A stretch of DNA of 64,000 nt, taken from Phylloscopus collybita. Taxonomy: Eukaryota; Chordata; Aves; Passeriformes; Phylloscopidae. Both the position numbers and the translations under genes were made by a program. Under the pieces are notes generated by a model, which saw only the letters and a program-made list of their open reading frames with translations, was not told where the DNA came from and made no database searches. Position 1 is the first letter of the stretch, and each line of letters starts with the position of its first letter. Below are positions 23,810-36,737 of the stretch, one piece after another. Where the stretch lies: positions 16,945,501 to 17,009,500 of the forward strand of contig JAJNNQ010000019.1 of the NCBI GenBank assembly GCA_027886175.1, given 5' to 3'.

Positions 23810-26800
23810 GATGAGCCCTGCCCTCAGTGTGACACGAGGCACTGCTCCCAATGCTGAGCTCACCTTGTGTGGGGCTCTGCTCCTTCCCAGATTCTGCATA
23901 TTTGCTCCTCAAACAGACACTGGTACCTAGACTGTGGCAGTGGATGGAGGTGAACTGAGAGCCTGGAGCTTTGGCACTTCCTAGGAATGAAAGCAAGCAG
24001 GCTGTGGATGCAGCCTGCCTGAGCAGGATGCAGGCACGGGGGGAACAGAAGGAGTTTCTGGCCAGAAGGGGATACTCGATGCAGGGAGATTCTGCTAAAT
24101 TAAAAATATATATTTGTCTTTACTGGTACAACAGAAGCTAGGGGAGCAGGCAAGAGGAAAGTGAGAAAGCTTTACTTAATTAGATTATAAGGCCCCAAAG
24201 GCTTCAGACTCATAAAAAAAAATGAATTGATTTTTGTAATTGAGGATGGGGTTTCTGCCAAGTGCTGCCTTAATGAGTATTTAGGTTTTGCCTCCTAAGT
24301 TAGCAGCACCAGGCAAGGGCAGCTATTCAAGCCACTTCTCACCAGAGTCCTGAGCTTGGAAACTGGAGCTGCCTGCCTGCAGTTGGGAGTGTTAACCTGC
24401 CTTTCCAGGAAAAGACGTTGTGTGTCCTTTCAAGGCAGTTTATGCAGGTCTCTTGGTGTTCTCTCAACATGGGAAGCCCTCCCTCTTCCCCAGAACCCAG
24501 GAGGCAGCTTTCTCCACACATGGGTGTGGAAACCGAGGCAGCAGTCCCCTGCCTCAGGAGAAAAACAACCATCACGGGGTTGTTTTTCCTCACAGAAGTA
24601 GAGAGAACTAATTTGCTGCAGCAGCTGAGGCAGTTTCCTTCAGTGGCTCCTTCCTAGGGGCTGGTGGGACAGGTGTGTGGCACTGGAGCCCATCCTGTGC
24701 CACCCCTGTCTGGGAAGGTGCCTCTCCTGCAGGTGATCCTTAAAGCACAGCACCTGAGCACGGTGAAAGGAAGTTTGGTGCGTCACAGCTGGGACCTGCC
24801 TCTGCAGGAGCCCCAGGACACCAGGGAGGGCATTATCCCTCATCCCAAACCATAAGACTGTCTGGAAAGAGCAAGAGATTTTTATTCCAGCCTTTTGGAC
24901 CTGCCTTCTTTCACCCCTACAGGCTTCCTCCGTAGTCTTTTCATTTTTGTATGCAAGAATGGGGAGAGTTCAGTGTGCAGAGGTGGCTTCAGGATTTCCT
25001 GTGTGCCCCCGCTGTGAGAGCTGGGATAAGTCCAAGAGGAGGTGATTCCAAAATGCCTGGCAGTGATGTTGATCCAGAGCTGCCTGGGGACCAGGAGCAG
25101 AGTAACAAGCCCAGGTGAAAGGCAGGAGGTTTGGATGTGCAGGATCACAGCAAGATCACAGCTTGATAGCAACACCTAAAATGCAGATGTGTTACTATGA
25201 CTGCCATCAGAGCAGGGGAGCAGAAAAGCAGCCACAAAATTCCTGGTAGGTGTAAGGAATGGTCCCATAGCAGAAGCTTTGTGAGCTGGGTATTTTCTGA
25301 AAGCAGAACAGCAGGAAACCCACTACTCTCCAGATAACAGCAAACTGGAAGGAGTGCACCTCAGGTCCTCGGGGACCTTGGGGGGACACTGTCCCTTTAA
25401 TCCTGCACAGCACAACAATGAGAGATTCCTGGTGTGAGTGCAGTTTGCACACTTGTCTCAGGCTGCGTCCCCCGCAGCAAACCCGGCTGCCACTCCTCGT
25501 GTGCCACTGTGTCATTGGGTCACCGGCTGAGCCGGGCTGAGCAGCTCTCATCTCCTGAACCTCTTTCATCTTTACAGCACACTGATTTCTGGCAGGCCCC
25601 TCTGGCCTCTCTGTGCTTCAGCAAAGCCTCAGTCCAGCACGGAATTCATCAGTTCCCAAAGTCATTGTCTGATGCCCAAATGTAATGATGTCTAAGGAGC
25701 AGGAGAAAAGCCCTGAGAACTAAAAAAGTCTGCTAAGAGGCAGAATGACCCTGTTGCAGTCTGGTGTAGCAGCTCTGCTCTGTTCTTGCCACAAAATCTA
25801 GTGCAGGGCATCTTGGAGGTTGGGCAGAGCCTTTTGGTCCCAGAGCAGGTGTAGTTAAAACACTGTCCTGGTGCAATGACATCATCCTGATGTGCTTTTT
25901 GCTCTTTTTGAAATTCCCCTGAGGAGAAGCTGCATCCTTGTCCCTATAAAGCACCTTTACATCAGTTTAGGAGTGTGCCTGTTGGAGTCCTTCCTCAGGG
26001 AAATCCCTCTCCTCTCACCACAGTTATCCAGCACATCCATTAAGGGCAGCTCCAGCCTCTGCACGGAACTGCAAAATGGCTCCACCAGGGTTTTCACTTG
26101 CACTTTCTGGGCAACTTGCTCTCTTTTCAAAACAAGTCAGCTTCAACATTTCAGGCTGCTCAGAGGCAGTCATGCCTAGGGAAGCCAGATCTGGCTGTGT
26201 CACAGGAAGATGTTCCTGTGGAAGTGTTTGCAGCCCCAATATGTTTGGCAGGGCTGGGCAGGAGCCCTGTGTTCTTCATGTGCGTTGTCTGCAGCAGAAG
26301 CATCAGAGCTGGGGTTGCTGTCCCAGGCTGGGGGACAGAGAGCAGCAGAGTGAATTCTTCTGCCTGAAACACAAACTTCTAATGCAGATCAGACACAGCC
26401 TTTCTGCTGACTCTGAACCCTGGGGGCTGAGCTCAGCTGGAGATGTCTACATTTGGGTGAGCTGAGTCTCACCCAAAGTGCTTTTCCATGTATTCAAGCA
26501 AGTTCTGGTATATCCAAGTTCTGAGCAGCATCTCCTGAGCCATGTTAAAGATAATGATAACACATCCTAACAGAGCAGTGAAATCCTGCTTTTCCTTTAG
26601 TGGTTCCATCCTGGTCTGTAAGTTCTGAGAATAAATATGCAATTATATTTTCTGCCACTTCTACACCCTGCTGACTGCAGTCTGGGAGACTGAGCAGGCA
26701 GCACATCACTACACAGATGTGATGGACCCACCAAAAATGTAGGTGTGCCCCAGACCATTTTTCCTTGATAAAAGATGCTGGAGAAAGGAGAGAGTGGTCA

Positions 26801-27884
26801 TGCTACCTACAAAACAGACACCCTTTCCAGAGAACAGAATGAGTGTGACTCCTCCAGCATGGAAGAAGGATGAACTGCTGGTGCCTCCTTGGTTTTCTGC
26901 AGCCAACAGGCAGTTTTCAGAAGGCCAGTGATCATCTGTTTGCCTTTGAAAGGTTTATGTAGCCCACGCTTCTTTTATAGGAATGTTTTCTGCAGTTTTG
27001 AAAGCAAAAGTGGAAATTTTGGCCTAAACCACATTAAAAATGGCCTGCTGAAGTGAGCTATAGGCAGAGTATTCACTAGGAAAAGGGCTGATGTTCACAT
27101 CCCAGTCTGAGAGGGGGTGGTTTTCCTACAGCATTGTCCTGTCTGCTCCCCTGTAGTGCCTTCCTCTCTCCACTTTGCCTCTCAAATGTCTTGATTTGGT
27201 CCTGGTGACGTATTAAAGTCCCTTCATATTAAATCTCACGTTCTCAGGCTGTTCCTTGCAGGTCCTCTGGGCAGACAGCTTTATGCCCAAGTGGAGCTGC
27301 TGACTTTAGTGGAATTGCCACGTTTCGTGCCCTAACACCCTCTAATTTCAGGCAGGGAAGTTTCAGCCCTGTTGGCTGTCAGCAAATCTTGGCTGAGTCT
27401 GTGTTTTCAAGCCAAATAAGTGCATCTCAGTCTGATTTGGGTGAGGGAAGCTGTTCTTTTTTTCCTCCACTGAGATGAAAATAGAAAGTCCCCACTGGTG
27501 TGACAGTCAGCCAGCTGTTCCCCTCACAGATGGATGACTTGCCCTAGGTCCAAAGTGGACACTGGTTGATCCCATGTTAGGATTTGCTTGCTGAAATCAG
27601 TCAGAGCAATTAGTCCTGTCTGGACTCTCCAACAGCCTTTTCTGGACTCAAACATCTACAGCAGTCAAGGTCTCTGCCACCTATCCATGGGTACCTCATG
27701 GCAATGCCCCAGGTTTGGAGGCCAGCTGGAACTGCAAGGCTGACATGGTGACACTCAGGAGCACCCAAGAGTCTTGAAGCAGGTGTTTCTCTCGAGTCTC
27801 GAGGATGTGGGGACCATCATGATGTGCACAGAGCTGTGCTGGCAAGCAGAAATTATGCTTGATGGGCAGGGAGAGCCTTTAGGA
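23810..27884. other. Intergenic or 5' intron, nothing recognised
   Basis: No repeat family, RNA gene or coding exon could be supported. An AT-rich patch lies near 24090-24240. Confidence 0.45.
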
Positions 27885-28050
27885 GAGCAGGACTGAGTCT
27901 CTGCTGGGTAAAACAAGGACCATTCCTCTCTGCCAAGGGAGCCTAGTCACCCTCCTCACAGAGACTGAAGTTATTCCTTTTTACCTGGAGATAGTCCAGG
28001 GTGGAAATGCAGACCCGAGATGTCTGTAGATGTGTATAATGACATCCACA
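27885..28050 (+). repeat. 166-bp direct duplication, copy A
   Basis: Matches 31303-31468 base for base in length with five substitutions (about 97%). It starts GAGCAGGACTGAGTCTCTGC and ends AATGACATCCACA. The family is unrecognised. Confidence 0.92.
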
Positions 28051-30034
28051 ATGCTTGCTGCTCTCCTTCTCAAAGGAGAAGGACATCCTGTCTTCATCCT
28101 CCAGTTTCCAGAGTGGCAGTCTCTTTCACTCTAATGCCAGCAGGTTGTTCCTGGTCATTCCCTGTGGATGAAGGAGTGCTGTGTGGAGAGAATGGGAGAT
28201 TTCACTCTCTCACTGACGACTGAGGAGTTATCTGGTGTTGCAGGTTGCTGCACATCAGCTTTGGACACCATCAGCTGGCTCCAAACCAGCTTTCTCTGAT
28301 GTCAGCACCCACAAAAGTCCGTTTGCTGTCATCCTCATCTCCTGACAGGTTTGGGAGATGCTCAGGAAGACCTTGCTCCCTGCTCTCTGGGTCACACTGA
28401 GGTCCCAAGGAGCCCAAAGCCAGTACCCAGCCATCTCTGCACATTCTGGGCATCTGGCCTCACAGTGCTGCTGGTCCCCACATCCCTTGGGCTGGAGGCC
28501 ATCTGTCTGCCCACACTGTCTACCAGCTTCTGTGGTCAGAGGATCTCTGTAAAAATCTGACTATTGCTGGTCCTCATCTCCAAGGTTTATGGATGTGCTG
28601 GAGTGTGAAGGGAGTTTGCCTCCCTTCCAAAACTCCATCTCATTCTGCAGTACTGGTCTCCATCCCTCTGGATGTTTTCCCCAGGGGACAAGCGGGACGG
28701 GCTCGCCTGCTGCCTCCTGAAATCTTGCAGCGAGGCGTTGTATGGGTTTAGTGTAGACAGACAGCATGGCAGGAATTTCCTTTTCTGGGGTCTGAGTCAG
28801 CTGCTAGCCCTGTTTTATTATTTTGGGTACTGGGAGAATGTGGGGAAGGAGGATCAAGCAAAAGGAGGGAAAGAGAGGGGAAGAAGCTGTTTCCATTTAT
28901 GGGTTATGAGAAGCAATTGCAACTCTTGTGGATTTTTATGGAAGGCAACCCTGGCTGTGGGGAAAGCTGGGGTTTAATGAATTCAATTACAATGCTGCAC
29001 AGAACTCAGTGGAAAGGCCCCATAAACAGCCTGGTTTTATATAAAAACCCAACCCTATAGACAATCAGACTATAAACTCCCCCTCCAGAAAAGGTCAGCA
29101 CCAGGGCAGATAGGCACAGGTGAGGATGGAGCCAGCTCTGAGCTGAGCCTAAAACCCCTGAAAACTCCTGTCTTAAGTTGGGACTCAACCCAGCACAGAC
29201 TGATTGCAAGCTGTTTGTTCTGCTCTAAGGTAAGGCTGGAGTCACTGGGACTCACCTCTTACCCAAAACAGGCATCCTTCTCTCAAGCTCTTCTCTGAGC
29301 TCTGGGAGTTGCCTGAAACTGGGATGCCAGGGCATAAAAGGCCCCTTTTCTCCACCTTTTCTCCCATGCCAGGAAAGAGTTGGCTGGGATCCTTTGGTAA
29401 TCCTGTGATCCCTTTACAGCTGCAGGCTTGAGATCTGTTCCATAGGCTCATGGCCTGGGGCTCCTGCAGCAAACAACCACCTTGGCCAGACCCCCTTAGT
29501 GGGGAGCATTGTGTTGGAGAGGCAGGAACAATATCCCTTGGGAGCTGCCCTTCTCCTCCTTCCCCCAGGATGCAGTGGAAATTTGCCCTCCTTTGCTGTT
29601 CCCTCTCTGGAGGCTCCTGGTTCTCTCTGATCTGCAGTAGTATTCCTGTGAATTGCAGTGGGTTTCTGCAGGAGTAATCCACAGGGAGCCCTGCAAGGTC
29701 TCCAAGGGGGTCAGGGTTTGCTTCTGCAGGAGGGAGGATCTGAGGATCAGACAGACCCCACTGACTGCAGCAGGATATTTTTCCTCCCACAGTCCAGCTG
29801 AGAGGCCCTGGATGGGGTTTGAAAGGAGCCTGTTCCAGGAAGATTACAGACCTGGCATGCTGTCTGGAACACAAGGACATTCAGGTCCCTGTTCAGCCAC
29901 ATTCTGGACCTTCTGCCTCAAACACTTCTCCTGGGAGACCCATAGGCTCATTGTCCCTGTGCTTTGACCCATCTTTTGTGGAGGCTTAAGTGACTCCTAC
30001 CACGTCACCAAGATGTAAAGTGAGGGTGCAGAAG
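28051..30034. other. Intergenic or 5' intron, part of a duplicated mosaic
   Basis: Unique-looking apart from 29341-29383, which recurs at 31260-31302. Confidence 0.45.
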
Positions 30035-30570
30035 CACAGGCCAGGGAAGGCTGGAAGGGCCCACAGTGGCTCATCTGCTCCAACCTCCCTGCTCCAGCAG
30101 GGCCACCCCAGAGCTCAGGGCGCAGGAGTGTGTGCACACAGCTCTGGAATATCCCCAGGCAGGGACACTCCACAGCCTCTCTGGGCTCTGCTCAGGGCTG
30201 GGCACTGCCAGGGCAGAAGTTGTGCCTCCTGTGCAGGAATTCCTGGGCTCAGGCCCTGCCCAGGGCTCTGGGGCCATTGCTGGGCCTGGAGCAGGGCCTG
30301 GGCCTGCTCTGCCCTCCCTGACACAGGGACAGACAGGGACAGACAGGGGGACACAGGGACACCCAGGGACACCCAGGGACACCCAGGGCTGAGGGCCCCT
30401 CTCAGCTGGGGCTCCTTTCCAGGCTGAGCAGCCCCAGCTCCCTCAGCCTTTCCTGGGCATGGAGATGCTCCAGGCCCTTCCTTAGCTGCCTCCACCAGAC
30501 CTGCTCCAGGGGCCCCAGGCTTCTCCTGTCCTGAGAAGCCCAGAGCTGGACACAGTGCAATCTTTCACCC
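30035..30570 (-). mobile_element. CR1 LINE fragment, antisense, with internal minisatellite
   Basis: Antisense CR1 text: CATCTGCTCCAACCTCCCTG, CTCCACAGCCTCTCTGGGC, GGCTGAGCAGCCCCAGCTCC and CCCAGAGCTGGACACAGTGC. A GGGACA-type tandem array expanded in the middle (30324-30386). Strong G/C bias gives several long chance frames here. Confidence 0.8.
30324..30386 (+). repeat. 10-bp GGGACA-type minisatellite inside a CR1
   Basis: About six units of GGGACAGACA grading into GGGACACCCA, probably expanded within the antisense CR1. Confidence 0.88.
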
Positions 30571-31302
30571 CTTTGCACAGGCTTGAGATCACCATTCTGT
30601 TTCCCCTGTGAAGGGAACAGTCAGGTTTGCATGGTGCACACCCAGGCCTGGAGGAAGGCTCAGTGCCCAAAGTGCTGCCCAGCCAAGGTGTCAGTATGAG
30701 GGAAGGAACATGCAAAAAGTACTAAATATATTATTTTATTTTTCCCTGTTTTAATATCTGCAAAAGAGTGCAAACAGGAAAGATGTTAAGGATTTTAAGA
30801 TTCAGCTTTATTGTTTTCTATAAGCAAAAAACTGCTGTTGTTTCCCCAGGATGAAGTTTAGCAGAAGTCATTTGGATCTCAATGTGTCCTAATTACTCTG
30901 GGGACTCTGATAAAAATTCAAAATAAGGAGCTGTAGGATTTGGTTTCAAGAAAAAGTATGTTCCATGCACAGTGATTTCTGATTACCCAAAGGCTCTTTT
31001 TTTAGCACGTAGCTGGTTTATTTTAGTCTGTGGGATATGTTTTATCCACAGCCTCTTTTCCACATTGGAAGTGAAGGATGCAGGGCCTGCAGATTGCACT
31101 GGCAGAGATGGATGGAAACCACTGGGACAGCATATTGCCCATGAGCAATGACCATCAGTACTCCAGGGGCTCTGCAAAGCATAATTCTGGCATGAGCATG
31201 TGGCTGAGGGCTCAGCCCAGCCCTGCCCCTCACTGCCTGGTCTGCAGCAGAAGGCCTCTGCCCCTTTTCTCCACCTTTTCTGCCATGCCAGGAAAGAGCT
31301 GG

Positions 31303-31468
31303 GAGCAGGGCTGAGTCTCTGCTGGGCAAAACAAGGACCATTCCTCTCTGCCAAGGGAGCCTAGTCACCGTCCTCACAGAGACTGAAGTTATTCCTTTTT
31401 ACCTGGAGATAGTCCAGGGTGGAAATGCAGACCTGAGATGTCTGTAGATGTTTATAATGACATCCACA
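31303..31468 (+). repeat. 166-bp direct duplication, copy B
   Basis: The partner of 27885-28050 in the same orientation. The 43 bp immediately before it (31260-31302) instead match 29341-29383 with two differences, so this copy has a mosaic left flank. Confidence 0.92.
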
Positions 31469-31589
31469 CCTGCAGGTGACTGAGAACTTGGTGTCATCAG
31501 GGAAGGACTCCTGTGCAGAGCAGGGGGTGGTGTACAGAGCTCTTTGGTGTGCCCACATCTTGAGTTCACTATGCAGTGCTGCTTTCCCT

Positions 31590-31900
31590 GTGTTCAGACT
31601 GTAACAGAGGCATAGAAGTAAAAGAACTAGAGGAAATCCAGAGAAAGGTAGCCAGAATACTCAAGGGGGTGGAGAAGCTCTCTTCTGAGAACAGGTTAAG
31701 AAGGCAGGGTCTACAATCTGGAGAGGAGAGGCTGAGAACGATATGATTGAGGTCTTCAAAATCATATAAAAACCAAGCCCATGGGAGAAATAAATGAGGA
31801 TTTTCACAATGAGAATGGTAGAAGGTTTTTATTTTCAGCCATGTTGAAAGGGCAGAGGTCCAAGCAGAGACATAAGAAGGAAGAAATATGCTTCAAAAAG
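31590..31900 (+). mobile_element. Old diverged CR1-like LINE fragment
   Basis: A degraded sense match to an older CR1 type: AAATCCAGAGAAAGGTAGCC, GTGGAGAAGCTCTCTTCTGA, CAATCTGGAGAGGAGAGGCT and GATTGAGGTCTTCAAAATCA. It is more AT-rich and more diverged than the other CR1 copies, so probably an older insertion. Confidence 0.65.
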
Positions 31901-34900
31901 AAGAACCACGGCTGTGATCTCTCCATGTCTCTACAGGATTGTCTCTTCAAAGAGCCCTGACCGAGCCCATGTGCAGGGTAACGTGTGACACCTGCCTTTT
32001 ATAAATTCACTGGTAAGTCAGGTCATGAAAGCACATCCATCCCTGTCCTGCAGCCACGCTGTGGATGGGATCTACAGCCTGGACATCAAATGGATGGGAC
32101 CTACAGCCTGGACATCAAATGGCTGCTGGGCACATTCCATTCCTGCTCACAGGGGACAGGAACTCGGAGCACATGGTCCATCACAGCAAAGGATGTCACT
32201 ACAGGCATTTTAGTCCACAAAGTTCGACATCTCTTCCAACCCAAACCACTCCATGATTCTGTCTTCACTAAGCTGGAGGGAATGGGATGCAGAGCAGCAA
32301 GGAAAAGCAAGGCTGCTGCAGGAAGCAGCCCAGCTCAGCATAAACTCGAGGGAAAGCGCATGCATGACTAAGCAGCAGGATTCTTCTCCAAGCCTTCCTG
32401 TGTCCCAGCAGCCAAGTGGTTACACAAAACTGAAGTGGGAGCCTTTCCAGTTCGTAACGCGGGGAAGAAAATTAAAAATAAATCATTTCCCACCAGCCAT
32501 TCAGCTTCAACAAAAGCTGGGACACTTCCAGAGCCAGTCCCTGAAAGAGCTGCTGTGTGGTTTCCAACCCCTCACAAAATCAGGGCAAACTTTGCTGCAT
32601 CTCTGCCCGGCCTCTTTGGGACCAGTGCTTCCTTGCAGTGGATGCCAGCTTGGATTTGCTGGTCCCACTGCAAATCCAGCATCATCCCAAAGCAGGTGAT
32701 GGGGTATTTGTGCTCTCCTTCCCTCTCAGCCAGCCCTGCTCTGTCTCATCCTACTCCAGGGGCTGTGCAGGACCCAAGGCAGAGGGGGACTAGAGCAGGG
32801 AGTATCTGTCCTGAATTGCTATCCTGTGGCACTGGAAACTCACAGTGATGAGCTGGTGCTGCTGGAATTCTGATAAATGAAGGTAATAGCTGTTGGCTTG
32901 CTGAGTCTGGAATCTGGCCTGCATCACAGGGCAGCATGAGATGGCCACAGGGATGGGGTCCTCAGACCCTTCAGTCTCTATGCCATCTCTCCCATCAAGC
33001 CCCAGCTCTGGGAAGGGAATGGAGAGGCCATGGTTAGCCACGGATTATGGATGCCTTGGCTTCCCTTAGCCTCTCCTACAGCAATAATGTCTTTCTAGCA
33101 TGATTCCATGTTCTTCTACTTATGTGGGCCTTACGGAGCTGGTCTGCTCTAAACCATGGAGCTCCTGCTTAACAACTGTCTGCAACTCAGCAGGGCCACA
33201 TCATCTGTTGTTGTGACCAGTCCTGGCTGGGATGTGTGCCAGGTCATCCCCTTTCCTTGCCAGACCCTTTTTTGAATGCTAACCCCAGTCACGTTTGCGG
33301 GAAGCTGGGAACACTGGACATGCAAGGGATGCCCATCCTATTTCCAGGACCTCGGGAAGATTCACTTTGAGAGGGTGCTTGAGCATGCAGAAAGGGCAAG
33401 ACTTGTGAGAATCCACTGGTGGGAACCCACATACCATTTTCCAGCCCTTACCTGCTGCAGAGAGCACTCTGCAAAGCAGAAACAGAAGGAGATGAGGAGG
33501 GACTTGGTGACTTGTTGGGAGTTTGTCATGGGTTGCTAGACCCTCAGCTTGTCTGCAGGCTTTGGGTGCACACAGCAGCCCCCCCAAGCAGGTGTGTGCA
33601 ATGAGGCAGGGATCCAATGGCAGATACACAAACCTCAAGGGTCAGAAGGCTGAAAGAGGCCTGGATTTCTCCTCCTGGCTGTGCTCAGCTCCCTGTTTTG
33701 CCACACTGGAAGCTGATGGTCTTCCCAGCTCAGCAATAGTCTGTGCACACATCCTGCCAGGGCTTCCCTGGTGCCTCTTCTCCAGCAGGAACACAGGCCA
33801 AGGAGGAACATGACTAAGGCTTTAACTATTGATTCCTCAGCACTCCTTCCAGACCACAAACATTCCAGAGAGACTTCACAGAGGGTGAAACAGTAGTATA
33901 ATGCTTAACAACTGTAGTAGTTTATATGTAATAAAAATGGTGGTGTGTTTTTGTTTTTTTTTCTTTCAATATAAATAATGTAAGTTACTTAAAGTTAGGA
34001 GGGATGGCTGGGACACCACACTTACTGAGGCTTGCCAACATTTCTTACTCAGGCTCATCTCCTAACTGCTTTTAGTTTCCTGTTGCATACAGCTGTGCCA
34101 AGCTTGAACTGTTGGACTGGAATTCAGCTTGGGTGGTTCCTACTGGAGTTTTTGGATGGATGGCAGGGAGATGGAGAATTTCAGCTCAAAGCCTTTTGGA
34201 TGTTTAAAAAAAAGAATTCTCTCAAACCGCCTACATTATTCATCTCATATTAAGAAAAAGGCCTGCTGGAAAGTTTTGCTGGAAAGATTGCTTCAAAGAT
34301 TTGAACTCAGTGTTGCATGTCTTCCATGTCTGTATTATACCTTCCCTTTGAGAAAGTCCAAATTTGGCCCATGTTAGGCTTTCAGTATTTTTGGGGATCG
34401 TAGTGTGGTTATGCTCAGGAGAGTGTTGGTAGTTTTACAACTCAGTTCCTGGAAGATGCTGCATTGGCTTGGCCCTGCTCTCAGTGCATGGGAACACCAA
34501 GTGCCTGGGACTGATTTTCTCTCCTGGATTTGGTGGGAAAGAGATTTACAGTTTTTCCCTCTTAATTTGGGATGGCAGATGAACGGGCTAGAGGAGACTT
34601 GGCCCACATGTGTGAACCTCAGGACTGTCCCAGGGGACAGTTTTGGGAGGGCCCAGCTCCTGCAGGTGGGATTCTGGGCTACAGGAGGCTGATGTACTGG
34701 TGACCCAGGAACTCTAGACCGGCCTTTCTCTTGTCAGGCTAGTGGAGAATGAGGCTGAAGGCCTGAAAGGGCAAGTCCAAGAGAGGATATAAGCAGATCG
34801 CTCTGCAGGGGCTTGACACAGACATCTGCTGCCAGGCTGCTCTGTGGGCTCTTTCCAGCCACTGGAAAGCAGGTGGCACATCTGGACCCTGATCCACCCA

Positions 34901-35582
34901 TCACCTCTAGCAGCACACAGGCAGGCAGTGGTGTCCTGTCTCTCTGTCTCCATCAGCTCAGTTCAAGTCTGGCCTGTGAGCTCAGGCAGCTGGCTGTTAG
35001 GGACACACCATCTGTGGTGACCTGACATGCTCCCTCAGCCTGGGGTCACCTCAGGGGGACTCATCACTGTCCATCCCTGTGTTGTACAAAACACTCTGGA
35101 AGAGAAATGTTGATACATCAATCACTTTGATAGCTCGGATTGGCTTGCATTTGGCTCAAAGGCCTTTAATGTGTCTCTTTGTTGGTGGGGCTGAGGGGGC
35201 ATTCTTGGGGGGATCAGTCCAAAACTCAGGTATCTCACTCTATGGACCTGATGGGTGAATTTGCACATTCTGTGGGCTCACATCGACAAGTTTCCCCTGA
35301 AACCTTCAAACACAGAGTCCCTTTGCTCCACTTTAGCTGGCTGGGGGAAGGTTGTAAGGAAAGATGTCAGAAGCCCTGTGTAAGGAATACTCTTGCACTG
35401 TCGTGTCTGAAAACCTCAGAGAACCAGAGCATGCTGAGGGAAAAGCACTTGCAGTGCTTTGCCGAGGAGTCATGGGATGGGTCTGGGAAACAGCCCGATG
35501 AGGAGCAGCAGCAGGGTGGCAGGAAACCAGCAGGATTCTCCTCTCTGGCCTGGGTCTCACTTTCTCTGATGCCTTGTTGCAG
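31901..35582. other. Intergenic or 5' intron, nothing recognised apart from small repeats
   Basis: It holds the 29-bp tandem duplication at 32066 and a short CR1-like tail near 32225-32270 (CTTCCAACCCAAACC, CATGATTCTG). The rest is unique-looking. Confidence 0.45.
32066..32123 (+). repeat. Two-copy 29-bp tandem duplication
   Basis: ATGGGATCTACAGCCTGGAC-type unit, then the same with one T/C difference, each ending ATCAAATGG. Confidence 0.9.
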
Positions 35583-35685
35583 GCAGGGGCCGTGCAGGGA
35601 GCGGGAGCGCCCGGCTGCGATAGGTGCGGCGGTGCCGCGCGCACCGGGACAGCGAGGGATGCACACGGACGCACCTGGAGAAGAG
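35583..35685 (+). other. PSD2: Candidate 5' noncoding exon of PSD2
   Basis: A 103-nt CpG-rich block is preceded by a pyrimidine-rich tract ending in TTGTTGCAG and followed by GAG|GTAAAA, so it looks like an internal exon. Its base composition matches the first coding exon and contrasts with the flanks. Joined to 37640 it would be 5' UTR. It has an ATG at 35659 opening a 15-residue upstream frame that ends at a TGA in the next exon, out of frame with the main start. The main reading frame is also open through this exon but has no ATG here. Whether the exon is transcribed is inference. Confidence 0.45.
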
Positions 35686-36224
35686 GTAAAAACTGCCAGC
35701 ACTGCCTCCAGGAAGGACTTGCCCCATCTCAGGACTGTGGCACGTGCAGTCCTCAAGGAGTGCTTTGCCCCATGCAAGGCTCTGAACTCCCCAGCCCATC
35801 ACACCTCCCAGCTGTGGAGAGCGGGACAGGGAGGGTGCGCTGGATTGCCTGGGCTGTGGGATGGGAGCAAAGTCAGGCAGGAATTGGGGTTCCCCTTGGG
35901 ATCTGTCCTGCTCAGCAGCAGCTTAGCATGTCCCCATGTGGATCTGCCATTACCTAAGCCACAGAGGGGTGTTTGGGTCCAAATCCCTCCTGTCCCTTAC
36001 TCAGGTGCAGAGAAAGCAGCAGCAGCAGTGAGGGTGACATCTCCACAGGGGTAAGAGCAGAGGCAGCTGCAGTTCTGCACCCCTTGTTAACAAGAACTGG
36101 TAGAGCCCTGACCTGGCCAAGCAATTAGTGATTTTACTGCTAAGAAAGGCTTCAGCTCAGCAAGTGAGAGCACCCAGAGTCTGTTGCTGAACCTGGACAC
36201 CCTCCTGGCTGCTCAAAGGTGATG

Positions 36225-36300
36225 GTTCACTGAGAGGGAAACTGAGGCAGGGAATTTGAGTGATCTGCTTCAGATGTGAGTTAGGAACTGAGTTAGGGGG
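36225..36300 (-). mobile_element. Weak MIR-like relic
   Basis: GAGGGAAACTGAGGCAGGGA, then TTTGAGTGATCTGCTTCAGA resembles the same antisense MIR block but is more diverged than the copy near 20130. Confidence 0.3.
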
Positions 36301-36352
36301 AGAAGTCTTGTCTGTCTGCTGGCACTGATTAGCCAGGCTTCGTGTGCAGCTG

Positions 36353-36737
36353 AATCACAGTCACATCACCAAATGGTTTGGGTTGGAAGGGACCTCAGGG
36401 ATTATCCTCCAACCCCCTGCCATGGGCAGGGACACCTTCCACTATCCCAGGGTGCTCCAAGCCCCATTCAGCCTGGCCCTGGACACTTGCAGGGATGGGG
36501 CAGCCACAGCTTCTCTGGGCAACCTGTGCCAGGGCCTCCCCACCCTCACAGGGAAGAATTTCTTCCTAATCTCTAATGCAGCCCTGCCCTCTGTCAGTGT
36601 GAAGCCATTTGTCTTTGTCCTGTCACTTCATACACTTTTCAAAGTCCCTCTCCAGCTCTCTTGGAGTCCCTTTAGGTTCTGGAATGGGCTCCAAGATCTC
36701 CCTGGAGCTTTGTCTCCTCCAGGCTGAACAGCCCTAT
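36353..36737 (-). mobile_element. CR1 LINE 3' fragment, antisense, upstream of PSD2 coding exons
   Basis: Antisense text: TTTGGGTTGGAAGGGACCTC, CCCCTGCCATGGGCAGGGAC, GGAAGAATTTCTTCCTAAT and CTCCTCCAGGCTGAACAGCC. It lies in the probable 5' UTR intron between 35685 and 37640. Confidence 0.88.

Noticed and set aside
30071..30495. 100-145 residue open frames
   Set aside because: They lie inside an antisense CR1 and its minisatellite.
35179..36054. 291-residue open frame on the + strand
   Set aside because: No known domain, no conservation evidence, and it runs across a likely splice donor at 35686. It overlaps the candidate 5' exon by chance.
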